From the NCBI GenBank assembly GCA_041649995.1, contig JBAZMA010000001.1, positions 1 to 64,000 of the forward strand: a stretch of DNA of 64,000 bases, read 5' to 3'. This DNA comes from JBAZMA01 sp041649995 (GTDB lineage Bacteria; Omnitrophota; Gorgyraeia; Velamenicoccales; Velamenicoccaceae). Made by a program: the position numbers and the translations under genes. Every line of letters begins with the position of its first letter. Within the stretch, counting starts at the first letter, position 1. This document shows positions 51,101-63,100 of the stretch, in pieces. The notes below the pieces were generated by a model. The model made no database searches, was not told the origin of the DNA, and saw only the letters and a program-made list of their open reading frames with translations.

Positions 51101-54100
51101 AATGAAGGCGGTCATGAGAGATAATCCCGAGCGGATTGTTGAGGTCCGTGAAAACGGGAGCACTCTTCTCAGGCCTGATCCTTTTGTCCACGCCTTGTTG
51201 TTGAAAGCTTATGGAGCGGTCCTTGTTCTTTTCGGCAACGAAATCCAGCGCCTCGCGCCTCTGCGCGTTTTTATCGGGGTGACGATAGAGGTCACGGATG
51301 AGCATATCCGGATTCAGGCCGGAGAACACTCCTTTGAAGTCTTGAACGGCCAATTTGTTTTCTGCGAGGCCGATTGTCTGAGCAACGGATTCTGGGATCT
51401 GGTGAGCAGTCCGCAGGCTTTCTTTGACCTCCAGATGGCCCGTTATTCTCTGGGCCTGGCGCTTCTGAGTCTGGCCAAGATTCCCTTTGTCTTTGAAACA
51501 AAAAATCTTCGAAAGCTTGTCGCTATGGATTGGGGAGAATTCTGGGCAGAGGTCCTTCATCAGAAACAGACCCATCTTCTGCCTGACGCCCTGAGGGAAA
51601 ATTTCGGCGTGGGTTCTGTGTCTTCCCCCGCGCTTTCCTTGGTTTCTCCTGCTGTGCCCGTGACAAGATGGAGAATTTCCGAGGTTTTAAGGTTCTTTGA
51701 AAGCCGGGGCAACATCGCCAGATTGACCGAAGGGGGAGCCTTCCTGAAAACGCCCGCGCAGGAACTTCTGGCGTTGTTTGCCGGGATTCCTTTGACGCCG
51801 CCGATGACTGTTTTTGACGCGGGCTGCGGAAACGGGCTTGTTCTGGCGCTGACCAGGGCCTTCGGCGCCGACGCGATCGGTTATGAGGTCAACGGTCTTC
51901 TGGCCGCGCAAGCGCGCGGGAATCTGGCCGCCTTGCATTCCGTTTTCCCGCCGGGGCGGATGGAAATCCACGAAGGCGATTACCGGCAGGCGCCCCAGCT
52001 CGCCGAGGCTGACGTGATTTATCAGTTCTGCACGTGGCCTGCCATGGCGGGGGATCTGGCTTTCTACTTCAGGCCTTTTGAAAATCATCTGCTTGGGGTC
52101 ATGAAGCCGGGCGCGCTCTTTTTGTCCAGAGGATTGCCGGAAGGGGTTTTGCCTTCTTTCATGAGAGACGAATCGGCATTTGATCCTTTCACCCTTCTGT
52201 CAAAGGCTTCTGCTTCTTCGCCGGCCGTCTCCCCGGGGAGATCCTTGTGGGATGCCTTGAGGGAATTGTCTTTGGAAAATTTGTCCACCGCGCAGATCAG
52301 CGCCCGGCTCGCCGCCAGGAACATTTCCGCCTCGAGCCTGGAGGCCGTGATCAAGGGTCTGCCGGGCATTGTTGCCGAAAAGGATTTTGTCCTGGCCTGT
52401 TGCCTTGTTTTAAGGCTGCAGGGGCTTCCCATTTCCAAAGAGCTCGCAAGGGACCTGACATATGCCGCCGAAAACCTCCTGGAAGCTTATGAAGCCGAAC
52501 ATCCTCCAGCGCCTGCGGCATTGCAGGCCGTTGTTGAACCAGAGCCCGCCGCCGGTGTTGAAAAAGAAATCGAGCCGGCCGCCAAGCCGGATATTTCTCC
52601 CAAACAGCCTAAGCCTGTTCGTCGGAAAAGGCAGCCCCTGGTCCCTGTTGAAAAAGATGAGCGCCTGGAAGGGATTGCCGCCTTGAATCATCCCAAAGAT
52701 TTCAGTCTTGAGCTTTTGGAACATCCTGAGCCTCTTCTTCGGCACGAAGCGCTCAGGAGATATTATGAGCTGTGTCTGGAGCTTCTGGAAAAACCGGTTG
52801 AATCAAAACCGGGCGAAGTTCCGCGACAGGAATCCGGCTTCGCTCCATCCGTTTTAGTTGTTGAGGCGGATCGGCCGGCGGCCAGGGCAGGGGACAGACA
52901 GGCGTTAGTCCTGGAAGCCAAAAGGCGGCTGGAGACAAAAGGCGTTAAGCCTTTGGCCCGCAGGGTCTGCGAAGAAATCGGGCGCATGCGCGCCGAACAG
53001 CCGGATATCGAGCCTTTGAGTTTTGATGTTGTCCTGGCAACGGCGCAAAAATACGGGATCAGCCTTCCCACGCGTTCGATTGATGCCGCAGAGCGCCTGC
53101 AGACGATTCTTGCGTTCTCCGAAGAATCCCTGGAGTCAGCCGGCCGTCTGCCTTATGTGGAAGAGGTGGTGGAGCGCCTGAATAAAAACGATCCTTACAA
53201 AAGCTGCACATACCAGAATCTTTTGAAATGGCTTGAAAAGCAGGGCGTCAGCCTTTCGGAGGCCGGGATCGGCGCGCAAAGGGGCGGCGATGTCCAAAAG
53301 GCCCGCGTTCTCGGCGCGGCCCGGGAAATTGAGGAAAGGATCGGGACAAAAATCATTTCGCTTTATCTGGTCCGCGTCTGGCTTGAAATGAAACCCGCGG
53401 CCTTTTCCCAGATGCTGCGAAGATTTGAAAAACACAATGTGGATATCAGAGCGTTTCTCCAAGAGGCCGGATACGCGCTGATCGAATCTCCGAGCGGCCT
53501 TGAGACGGATAAGCGCAGTCGAAGCCGGGGCTCCGCCGACAGTTCTTCCCCGGCCTCCCAAAACTGTTTCATCAGCGATGAAGAGATCAGGAGCGTGATG
53601 AAGCCCGGGGATTTCCAGCAAAGGCGTATGGACAGGATCAGGGCGCTGCTTGGCTATTGCTGGGAACAGGGGGGATGGGTTTCGCCCGCGGAACTAGAAA
53701 GGGCCTTAGGCTACAACCCGATCACCTTAAGAAGGGATCTTGATCTTTTGGATAGGCAGGCGTGGACAGCCTTGAGCAAACGCAAGCAGCAGCCTTTGCC
53801 GTGGTTATTCGGATACGAGGTGCAAAAGCAAAGATTGTTACGGATTATCCCGATTGTTGAATCCCTGGGTTTCAGGGCCGGCCCCGCGGATATCGCTATA
53901 GTCCTGGGCCTGGCGCAGGCCGAACGTCAGGGGATCTTGAGGGTTTTCAGCGTGCGGGACGAGGAGGAATTCAGGGCATTATCCGAATGCTTGGCTTATA
54001 ACCGGAAGCTGGCCGGAGAAATCCCCCTGACCCTTTATGAATCCAACAGGCAAAAAAGGGCGCATGACCGGTTCCTGGAAGCCTTGGAGGCTTTTGAGGG

Positions 54101-57100
54101 ACGAGCCGCGGCCTCTGAGGTCGCCGAGCTCCTGGGTTTGGATCGCAGTTCGGTGTCCAAGATCGGACGGGAAATAGATTTCGGGGTATTGAATCAGCAA
54201 AGGAAGTCCCGGGGATTGCCTCCGGTTTTTGAGCTCATCAATGACCGTACCAAAGAGATTGAAGACATGATTATTTACGCCCTGGAAAAACTCGGAGGCG
54301 TCGCTTCTCCCCGTCATATCGAGAACGTCACGGGAATCGGCGGTTCTGTCATCCGCAGGTTGATCGGCGGCATGGATTGGGCTCTGATCAACGCAATCAG
54401 GCTTTCCCGGAAAAAGTTCCCCTTGTTTGTCCTGAGGGAACAAAATCAGAAAGAGTTTGTCGAGACGCTGCGGGCCTATTCCCGCGGTGTTGGCTCCAGG
54501 GTCATGCTTTCCTCGGGAGGAGATACGGGGGAGATTATCAGGTCTTCGTCTGCCTATTTCCGCGAGCGTTTTGGCGGCACGGCCCTGAATGCCTTCAGGA
54601 CCGTGACTGTGCCCTTCGCGCTTTTTGTCGTCTATGGCAGCCGGGATTCGAACGGCAGGTCCAACACCCAAACCGAACATCTTCATCATCTCTTCCAGAA
54701 TGTCCTTGTCCGGATCATTGATTTCGCCGACAGGAATCTGGCTTTAAGGGAATTAAGGCGCAGGAACAAACCGGCTGTTGATCCCGGCGAAGCCTATCTG
54801 TATTTCCGGTTTATGGCTGCCAGGGCCATGAATGTCAGCCGGGCGAGTCTGGCCGATGTGGACCTTGAGAAGAGTCCGTCGGACCAGGAGTCCGCCCTCG
54901 CGGCCCTTTTGGAAAATTTACAAAAAGCCCATCAGCAGGCCAAGGCGAACGGTATTTCGTTTGACCTTGGAACGATCCTTTTTGAGAGGCAGGAGCGGCT
55001 GCTCAGGGCCCGCCGCCAGCGTCAAAAGACCCGCGAGGAAAAAAGCCGGGCAGATATTTCTTCTCCCGCGTCTTCATCCGGTTCTTTCATCCCTCGTCCT
55101 TCGTCTCCCGTCGCTCGTCCCCCGGATGCCGGTCTTCGCAGGGCCGTTTTAACCCTGTTGCCTTATCCGGTCCTGATTTTAGGTTCAGTCAGTATCCACG
55201 CGCCTCCGGCAGCGCCATCCGCGTATTTCTCCGAGGTTATCCTTCCTGTCGGCCTCAGTATGGCCTTTTTGGCAGGCCTGGTCTTCACCACATCTTTAAG
55301 CCGCAATACTTCCGAACTGTTTTTCGTCATTTTATCCCTGTTTGCCCTGGCCGCGTTCATGACGCAGACCTGGAGCATTTTGCCTGTCGTGGTTGTTTTT
55401 GCCCTGGTTCAAAGGGGCATCGCCTCATTGAGAAGACAATCGGAAAAACAAGCCTCCCGTCCTTTTGATCACGCGGCCCTGGCCGCCCTGAACAAAAAGA
55501 TCCTGGAGGAAAAAGAGCAGAAAGACAAAAGCGTTCCTTGCGAGCCTTCCCGCCCGGCCTGCGCGGGTGTGAGTTCTCCATCGCAACGGCAGCAGGATGG
55601 AACGCGGCAGGCCAGGCCCGCCTTGTGGCAGGACGTTGTCTCTTTTGTCAACAGGCACGGGTATTTTCAGGAAGCCTATTATCACAAGGACAATCCGGCT
55701 TATCCGACCGGATGCGGAAGTTTTTCTTATCTTGTCGCCGAAGCCATGATCACCGAGGGTTTTGATGTTTCCCTGCGCTATAGCGGCGCGCGTGACCATT
55801 ATCATTTGTCCGTTCCTGTTAGCGTTGGGGCCGGCTATGAGGATGTGATCCTTGATTATACGGCGGACCAGACAGGAAAAGGCAGGATCTCGCCCGTGGT
55901 CGCCTTCAGGTCAAACCTGAAAGCCCGTTATCCGGATGTGTATTACCGTTATTGGCCTGACCACGCGCTCGTCCTGGAACTTTCCGATATCCGCATGGAC
56001 AATTATTACCTGGAATTTATCCAGATATGGACCATTGTCGTCGATCTCAAAGCCCGCGCGAAAACCGACCAGGAGCTTCACGCGCTTCTATGGCAGGTTC
56101 CTCTGGAGACCTCCGGGGGTGCCAGGATCGGCGCGGGCAGGACGAAAAAAGGATTCTTTATCATCCGCCGGCAAATGTTCGGCGCCAAAGACGACGCCAT
56201 GGTTTTTGACGCGGTTTACGGCCTGGATCCGGGAACGCGCGCGGAAACAAAGGTCGGTGAGAACTTTTTTGAAGTGCGCAAAGGCAGAGGGATATCGGGC
56301 CTCTCCTGCGGCAGGGTCGGGGATTATACGCTCAATATTCAGGATGTTTCCTGGAGAGGCGCGGGCCTGGGTTCTGTCCTGTATTACTGTCAGTTACGGC
56401 TGAGCAAATCTTTGGGGGCAGGGGATTTCACCGTGTATCTGCCGGAAACGACACTGCCGCAATATTTCGGATTCGCTCAAGAGGGGTATCACCCCGCCTT
56501 CGGCCGTTTTCGCGCGGCGGACCTTACCCATGCGCAATTCAGCGAATGCCTGGAGGATTCATTGGCGCAGGCGCGGGAAAGATTCGGCTTATCGTTTTCT
56601 TATCAGGCCGGACAGAATCAGGGCGCGGCGCTCAGTTCTCCCGCGGAAAATTCCGAAGACCGCCTGAAGACAGAATCCCTGTCTGAGAAAAAAGAGCGGT
56701 TAAGGGCGGCTCTCACAACCACGGAGAAAATGCGTTTGATGGCCGCCATCGAGATCAGGAAGATGGCGGACCCAGGCGAGATCAGCATGGCCGCGGCCCT
56801 TCTTCACGAGATCATTGAATGTGAAAGCTGGCGCGGCCTATCGGCTGAAACCATTGAAACCGTCCAGTTGTTTGCCAGCCGATTGTTGACGCAATTGCCG
56901 TCCCGCCGGGACGCAGAGGCGCAGCAGAAGATGGCTCAGATCGTTTCCGTGAATGATCAACTGAAGGCTGTCTGCGCCGAGGCTCAGCAGGAATTCTTCT
57001 GGAAGCTGAAGCTGTGGCCGAACATGGAAAGGCACATCGCGTCCCGGGAAAATCTGGAACGGTTGAGAGCCTGGCGCGCCAGGATCCTCGCTTTGGATCC

Positions 57101-60100
57101 CTCAGGCCGTAATCCGACGGCTTGCCGGATGGCGGACCTCATCGATTCCATGGAAGCGGCGAGGGCCGAACAGGGTTTGGGCTGGGTGATTCCTTTGGAA
57201 CTGCTCCGCCGCCTGCCCGCGCTTTATAAGGACGCCTATTATGAGGTCGTTGACCGGCTTGTGGACGAGAATCCTGTCCTCTTTTCGCCTCAAAGGGAAT
57301 GGCTCGTGGCAAAGAAAGAATTGCTCAGAGAGCACGCCTTGACCGCCGCGTCCCTGTTGTCCGGATCCGGTATTGACGGCTTGCTGGCGGCCATAGAAAT
57401 TTTTATTCCCTATAAAATTGAAATGCTGTCGGTCAATGACCATCTTCCCGGAGGATGGAAGGCGGCGCAGTCTTTGTCAGTCCGGCAGGCCCGCGGGTTA
57501 AGGGCAAGAAAGAGATTTCTGGAAGAACGGGAGCAGGATGTTTTCGCGGATATCGTTATGGGGAAAATCACCGACAGCCGCCGCGTTCATTCGGTTTTGG
57601 AACAGATCAGGATGCAGGCTGAGGCCTTCGCGAAATGGGAAGATGAAGGCCCGCTCGCCCGGGATTTTGGTGTTTCCAGTCCGCTAATGAGACAAACAGG
57701 CCTCATGTTCGCAATAACACGGGTCAGGGCGGCAGAGATTTCCCGGGAGGCTTTGCAAAAGCTTTTTAAGGAGGGGGTGGAGCCCTTTTTAGACAACGCA
57801 TGCGTTGTTTCTTCGCCGTCTGTTTTGTTCAGATACGGCAGGGAAGTTCCCAAGGCCCTGGTTGTCGATGATTCCATGGCGACCCACAGGCGCGTCATTC
57901 CCTATTTGACCGCCGAAGGTTTTGAGGCCTGCGGCGCCTGCGCCTTGCGTTCTCTTTCCGATGCCAGGCTTATGATGGCCCGGGCGCGGGAAGAAGGCAT
58001 GCCGTTCGACCTTGTTGTCTCGGACTTGGACCTTTCCGGCAGTCCTCTGCGGCTGCTTTATAAGTTCGGCGGATTCTTCTTTGTTTTATGGGTGAGAAAA
58101 GAATATCCGGGGACAAAAGTGATCCTGCATTCGACATTTTTCAACAAAAAAGATCCCATGCGTCTTGTCCTTTGGCCCTTGGCCTTCTTTTTGAAAAAGA
58201 CCGCCCAGCGCGCCGGCGTCACCGTTCAGGGCAAAGAGGTTATTTACGCGGCAGGACGATCCCCCGTTGTTTCTGTTTCTTCTGTCCCGGGCGTTGTTTC
58301 GTCGCCCGCCCAAAAGACGCCCGGGATCATTTCAACCCGGCAGTTATTTGAATTCGGCGAAAACCACGTAAAAATGAATTATTTTGACTATCCCGTTCGG
58401 GTCCTCGGCAGTCCTCTTATCGAACAGCTTTCTTTGTGCGTGGATATGGTCATCGCCGATCCCGTCAAAGAAGAGCTCTATTTGAGAAGATACGACGGGA
58501 TGTATGACATGAGGCAGGGTTTTGATGAAGACCTGCGCCAGGACGACCAGGGTATTTTTTCCGCGCCCTCCGGCCGTTTTCTCATTATCCATACGGATGA
58601 TTCCGAGAATATCTTTCAAATTCCGGACATGCGGGAGGAGCTGCTCGGCCGCGGCATTCCCGCCTCGCAGATCAGGGTGGAAGAGCTTGTTTCCAGCGGG
58701 ATTTCCCAGATCGGCATTGTCCTTTGGCAGGGCAGGGTCGTGGTTGTGATGAAGAACGCTTTATATTCCGGGCCCAGGGGAATCACCCGGGTTGCCGAGT
58801 ATGAGCCTTATCTGGCCAATTTGAACAGGCCGCTCGTCAGGGATTACGAAGAACTCCTGGCCCTTGTCGAAAATAAGGAAAAAATAATGTCATCTCCGGC
58901 GCGGCAGGCTTCCAGCGGCGCTTTTTCCGTTTCCTCTTTGTCGTCTCCGGCGTCAGGCCCCTGGAAAACCGTTGTCGTATCGCCGGAGCTTCGATACAGC
59001 GCTTCGGCCGAGTGTCTTTTCAGGATCGCCCGCTCCTTCGGCGAGGGCGCGCGCATTACGCTTCGACGGGAAGGCCTGGAAGTTTCGGCGTTTGAGATTC
59101 GCGGGCGCGGGGATTTTCCGCTGAAACCCGGCTCAAGGATATTGTTGCGCGCCGCCGGAAACAAAGCCGAAGAGGCGATGGATGTTGTGGTGGATTATCT
59201 GGCGCGGGGAAAGATCGACCGCGCCTATATTGAGGCGCCCGCGTGGCCGGATGCAGAGGTCCCGGCGGTCTTAAAAGGAATTCCTGTTTCTCCCGGAGCC
59301 GTGTGCGCCGAAGCTCTTTATATGGACCGTTTGTTTGAGGGCATTGAATGCCTGCCTCCTCCGGAGGCCGGGCCTTTTGTCCTGATCCGCGAATGGGCCG
59401 GTCCTGAGACATTTCTTCTGTTTTGGGAAGCTGTTTTGAGAGGGAATCTGGTTGGGGTTGCCACGGCGCAAGGAGGGAGGACTTCGCATTTCGCCCAGCA
59501 TGTGGTGGAAAAAGGCGTGCCTTATGTCGCCGGGTTAGGAAACGAGATCCTTAAATTTCATAAGAGGACCGTCGTTCTCGACGGCGCTGAAGGGATTGTC
59601 CGTCTCGTTCCCCGCGATTCCACCAGTTCGCCTGCCTCGGCCTGGAGCGCCGGGTTGGGAGAATCGGCCGGTCCTTCTGATCTCTTGAGAACGCCTTCTT
59701 CTCCTGTTGTTCCCGCCGCTGACAGCGCCGGGGATGATGAGGGCGGCGCCCGGCCGGCGGTGAGGGATGTTTACAGGACTGTCTATCAAAACAGGGCTTT
59801 GACAGGCGATGTCAGCAGGCTTTTGCAGCATATCGGGCGCGGCGGTCTTGTCATTGAAAAGGCGGCCGAATCCCTGCGCATAAGTGAAGACGACAAACAG
59901 GTTCTCCTGGCCGCTTATCAGTGGCATGATTTGGGCAAGATGCATTCGCCTGAACTCTGGGGCCTGGTGACCTCTTCACGGAAAATATCCAGGGACCCGG
60001 AGGATCCGGAAAGGGCGCTCATCAACAGGCACGCGGCCTATTCCGTCGAGATGATCGGAGAATTAGGCCTTTGTGTTTCGCCCGACGTTCTTTCCCTTGT

Positions 60101-63100
60101 CCTCTGCCATCATCATCCCGAAAATTTGCCGTCATCGCGCCTGCGTTTCCTGGGCGAGATCCTTCATTGGGCCGACATTCTCGACGCGCTTTTTGCCGCC
60201 CGTCCCTACAAGACGGACGAATGGACCATTGAATCTTATGAGGACCTTCGCCGGACATTCCAGCGGATCAGCCAAAAGGAGTTCGATTCGGGCCGCTCTG
60301 TATCCCGCGAAATTTACAGGGAATTTTTCCTGCTTGTGTTCAGCGACTGGTTTCTTCGCCTGTATCCGGAAACATTTTGCAAAGGGGTCTTTGTCCTGGG
60401 CGGCGCTGGTGGTTCGGTCAGCTTTCCGGCCGCCGGGAATGAAGATGTTTCTTCTTGCGCGTTTCGCTCTGTCCCGCGCATCCACGGGTTAACCGTTTTT
60501 TCTCCCGCCGACATTCCGCTGATTTTGGCCTCAGCGATAAGCCTGCCCGGCTGTTTTGTCCTCGATAATTTTTACGGATATCACGGGGACGTTGTCCGCA
60601 AGATTGTCGAGACCCAACCGGGCACGCTCTGTGAAACGTGGCCTGTGAACGTGGGGAACAAAGACGGTGTGGGCGTCGAAAAAGAGCTTTTGAAAGCGGC
60701 TTTAAAGAATATCCTTGAATTTGCCGGCAGGCAGGACAGGCCGAATTTTACGGTGCACATGAGCCTGGGCGGAGATTTTTCCCTGGAAAGGGACGGAGAG
60801 CATTATTTGCTCCTGGAGCTGATCCATCAGAAGGGGATCCCGGTTGTCGTGTCGGCCGGGTACAGACGCACGGATAGCAGGATTTATCGCGAACCCTTCC
60901 CGGCCTGCGTGCCCGGCGTCGTCGTGGTCGCTTCGCTGACGCCTTCAGGCCGTAACCTCCACCACAATTCATTGCCCGGCCATTTTGCCATGCCTGCCAT
61001 TGACAGCGACGGCTCCACATCCTTTACCGCCGCGGCATTTTCCAGCATTCTGCTTTATGTCATGGCGACGAAACATTTGAGCGGCAGGGAAGCGCTCCGT
61101 TTTCTCAGGCGGGCTTCTGTGCCTCTTGCCATCGGCCGATGGAACAGGGATATCTTCGCCGGTTTTCTGGAATCCGTGACAACGACGCGCGCTGTCCTGC
61201 ACGCCGATGTCTGGAAAAAAATGGACGCGCCGGAAAGCCCGGACGTGAGTTCGCCGGCCTCAAGCGCCGGGCAAAAACCAGCGCAGGGGCAGGCGCCCGA
61301 CGACCTCATCCAGGTGAATGAAGGCTATCAGGCGCGTATCTATTATTCCGCTTCCACCGGACGATATTACAAGGTGAGGCGTCCGGATTCCGCGTTGTTG
61401 TGCTCCAGCCTCAGGAGCACAAGCGCTTATCAGGGATTCTATGAATCGCCCTTTTACAGGGGAACGGTTCGATGGATCAGGGCCGTCTATCGTTGTTTGG
61501 CCGGCGGTTCCGCAAACCGGCAGGACAACAGGCCCAAGACCCTCTCTGTTATGGTAAACCGGGCCAAGAGCGCGCCGCCGGCCAGGGCCATAGCGTTGCA
61601 GGTGATGTTCAAATTTCTGAAAACCGTCCGGTTCTTCATCGCGCTGTCTATCGTGGCGGCCTCTTTCGTTACGGCTCCTGTCCGCACAAGCCGCGAAGTC
61701 CTGGACCATTTTAAGCTGTTCAAATACGGCTTTGAGAGCGGCTACAGGCTTGTGCGCGAACTCGGCCTGGACACGCAGGGGTTTTTCGCTTCCTTCCGGA
61801 TCCACGACGGATTTCCTGTCAGGGAAAAGGGATGGATGAAGAAGAACGTTTTGAGGTATTACGACGGCGTCATTGACGAGGAAGCGATCCTGGAGACGCG
61901 CGAAGAACTCGTCGATATGGATTTCAAGGGTTTTCAGGACATGCTCACCCGGTTTATCGCGATCAACCGCGAGCTTTGGGCCCACGGGGTCTTTGAGTGC
62001 TCGTTGAATTTCTTCGATAATTTTGGTTTTACGAAAAACGGGGATGAACCCCGGCATTTTGTTATTTTTGACGCGGGGGAATTGACGCGGGACGTTCACA
62101 CAGCCTCCCGCCTCATGGAACATTATCTGGCCAGCGGTGTCGAAGACAGGGCCGAGGCCCTGGGCCTTTTTGATCCGCAATGGGAGAGGTATTTCCGGCA
62201 GACGATCCGCGAGAATTTTTCCATGCAAGACCTCAGGAGCCGCTGGAATTCCAAAAACGGCGGCTGTTCCTCACCCGTAATGAGACAAACAGGCCCGGCT
62301 TCAAAGTCTCATTTGCGGCTGCCGGTTTCTGTCGGCCTGCCGAGGCTGTCGCGCCTTATGGAAAGCCGTTTGTCAAAAGGGTCGTCGCCGGTTTTCATCG
62401 GCATGGACGGAGAACCGCTGGCCGGAAAAAGCTATCTGGCGGACAAGCTGGCCTCCGGCAGCCGCTGCCTGGTCATTCATTCCGATGATTTCCGGGAGAA
62501 GACAACTTTGATTGATTGGAGGCGGATCAAGCACGCGCTCGACAGGGCCCTGGCCAGGGATCCTTTTCGGGCCGTCATCGTGGAAGGCTGGAGGCTTTTC
62601 CTGGATCTGGGGCCAAAGTCTTTTGGTGAGCATGACAGGCTGGTGATCAACATGGATTTTTCCCTCAAGGTCCAGGTGTGGGCCGATGCCGAAACCAGGC
62701 TTGCCGCGGCCCGACAAAGTTATCCGTACCTGGATCTTCCGATCCTGCGCTCTGCCCTTGAACCGGACAAAACAGAGATCTATCAGCCTCCTGCCTATGA
62801 CCTGATCCTTGACAACAGCCGCCGGAGTGTTTCCTCTCCGGCCATAAATTGGCAGGGCCTGCGCCGCAGCCTGGGTTTGCCGCAGGAGGCTGAGGACATC
62901 GAGGATCATCCTGAGGGAGATTTCGAACAATACATCCTCTCCGTCGCGCATTCCGCGAACCCGTATTCCATGTTTACCGAAGCGCTCTGCGCGCCCGGCG
63001 CGCGCGTGCTTATGCTCGGGGACCATCACGGCGCTCAAGGGTCCAGGGGATTTCCGATTTTTTTGAAAGAAGCCGTCCGCCGGATGAAGGAAGAGGCCGG

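Noticed and set aside
51399..51416. VSSPQ inside the unknown module at 51 kb as a junction
   Set aside because: No boundary is apparent, and Gln follows Pro in place of Ala, Ser or Val. It is probably a chance match.
62379..62399. GSSPV before the P-loop at 62.4 kb as a junction
   Set aside because: It is part of the first strand of the P-loop domain, only a few residues from the Walker A motif. It could be a real minor junction, but the module already begins after the nearby CSSPV.
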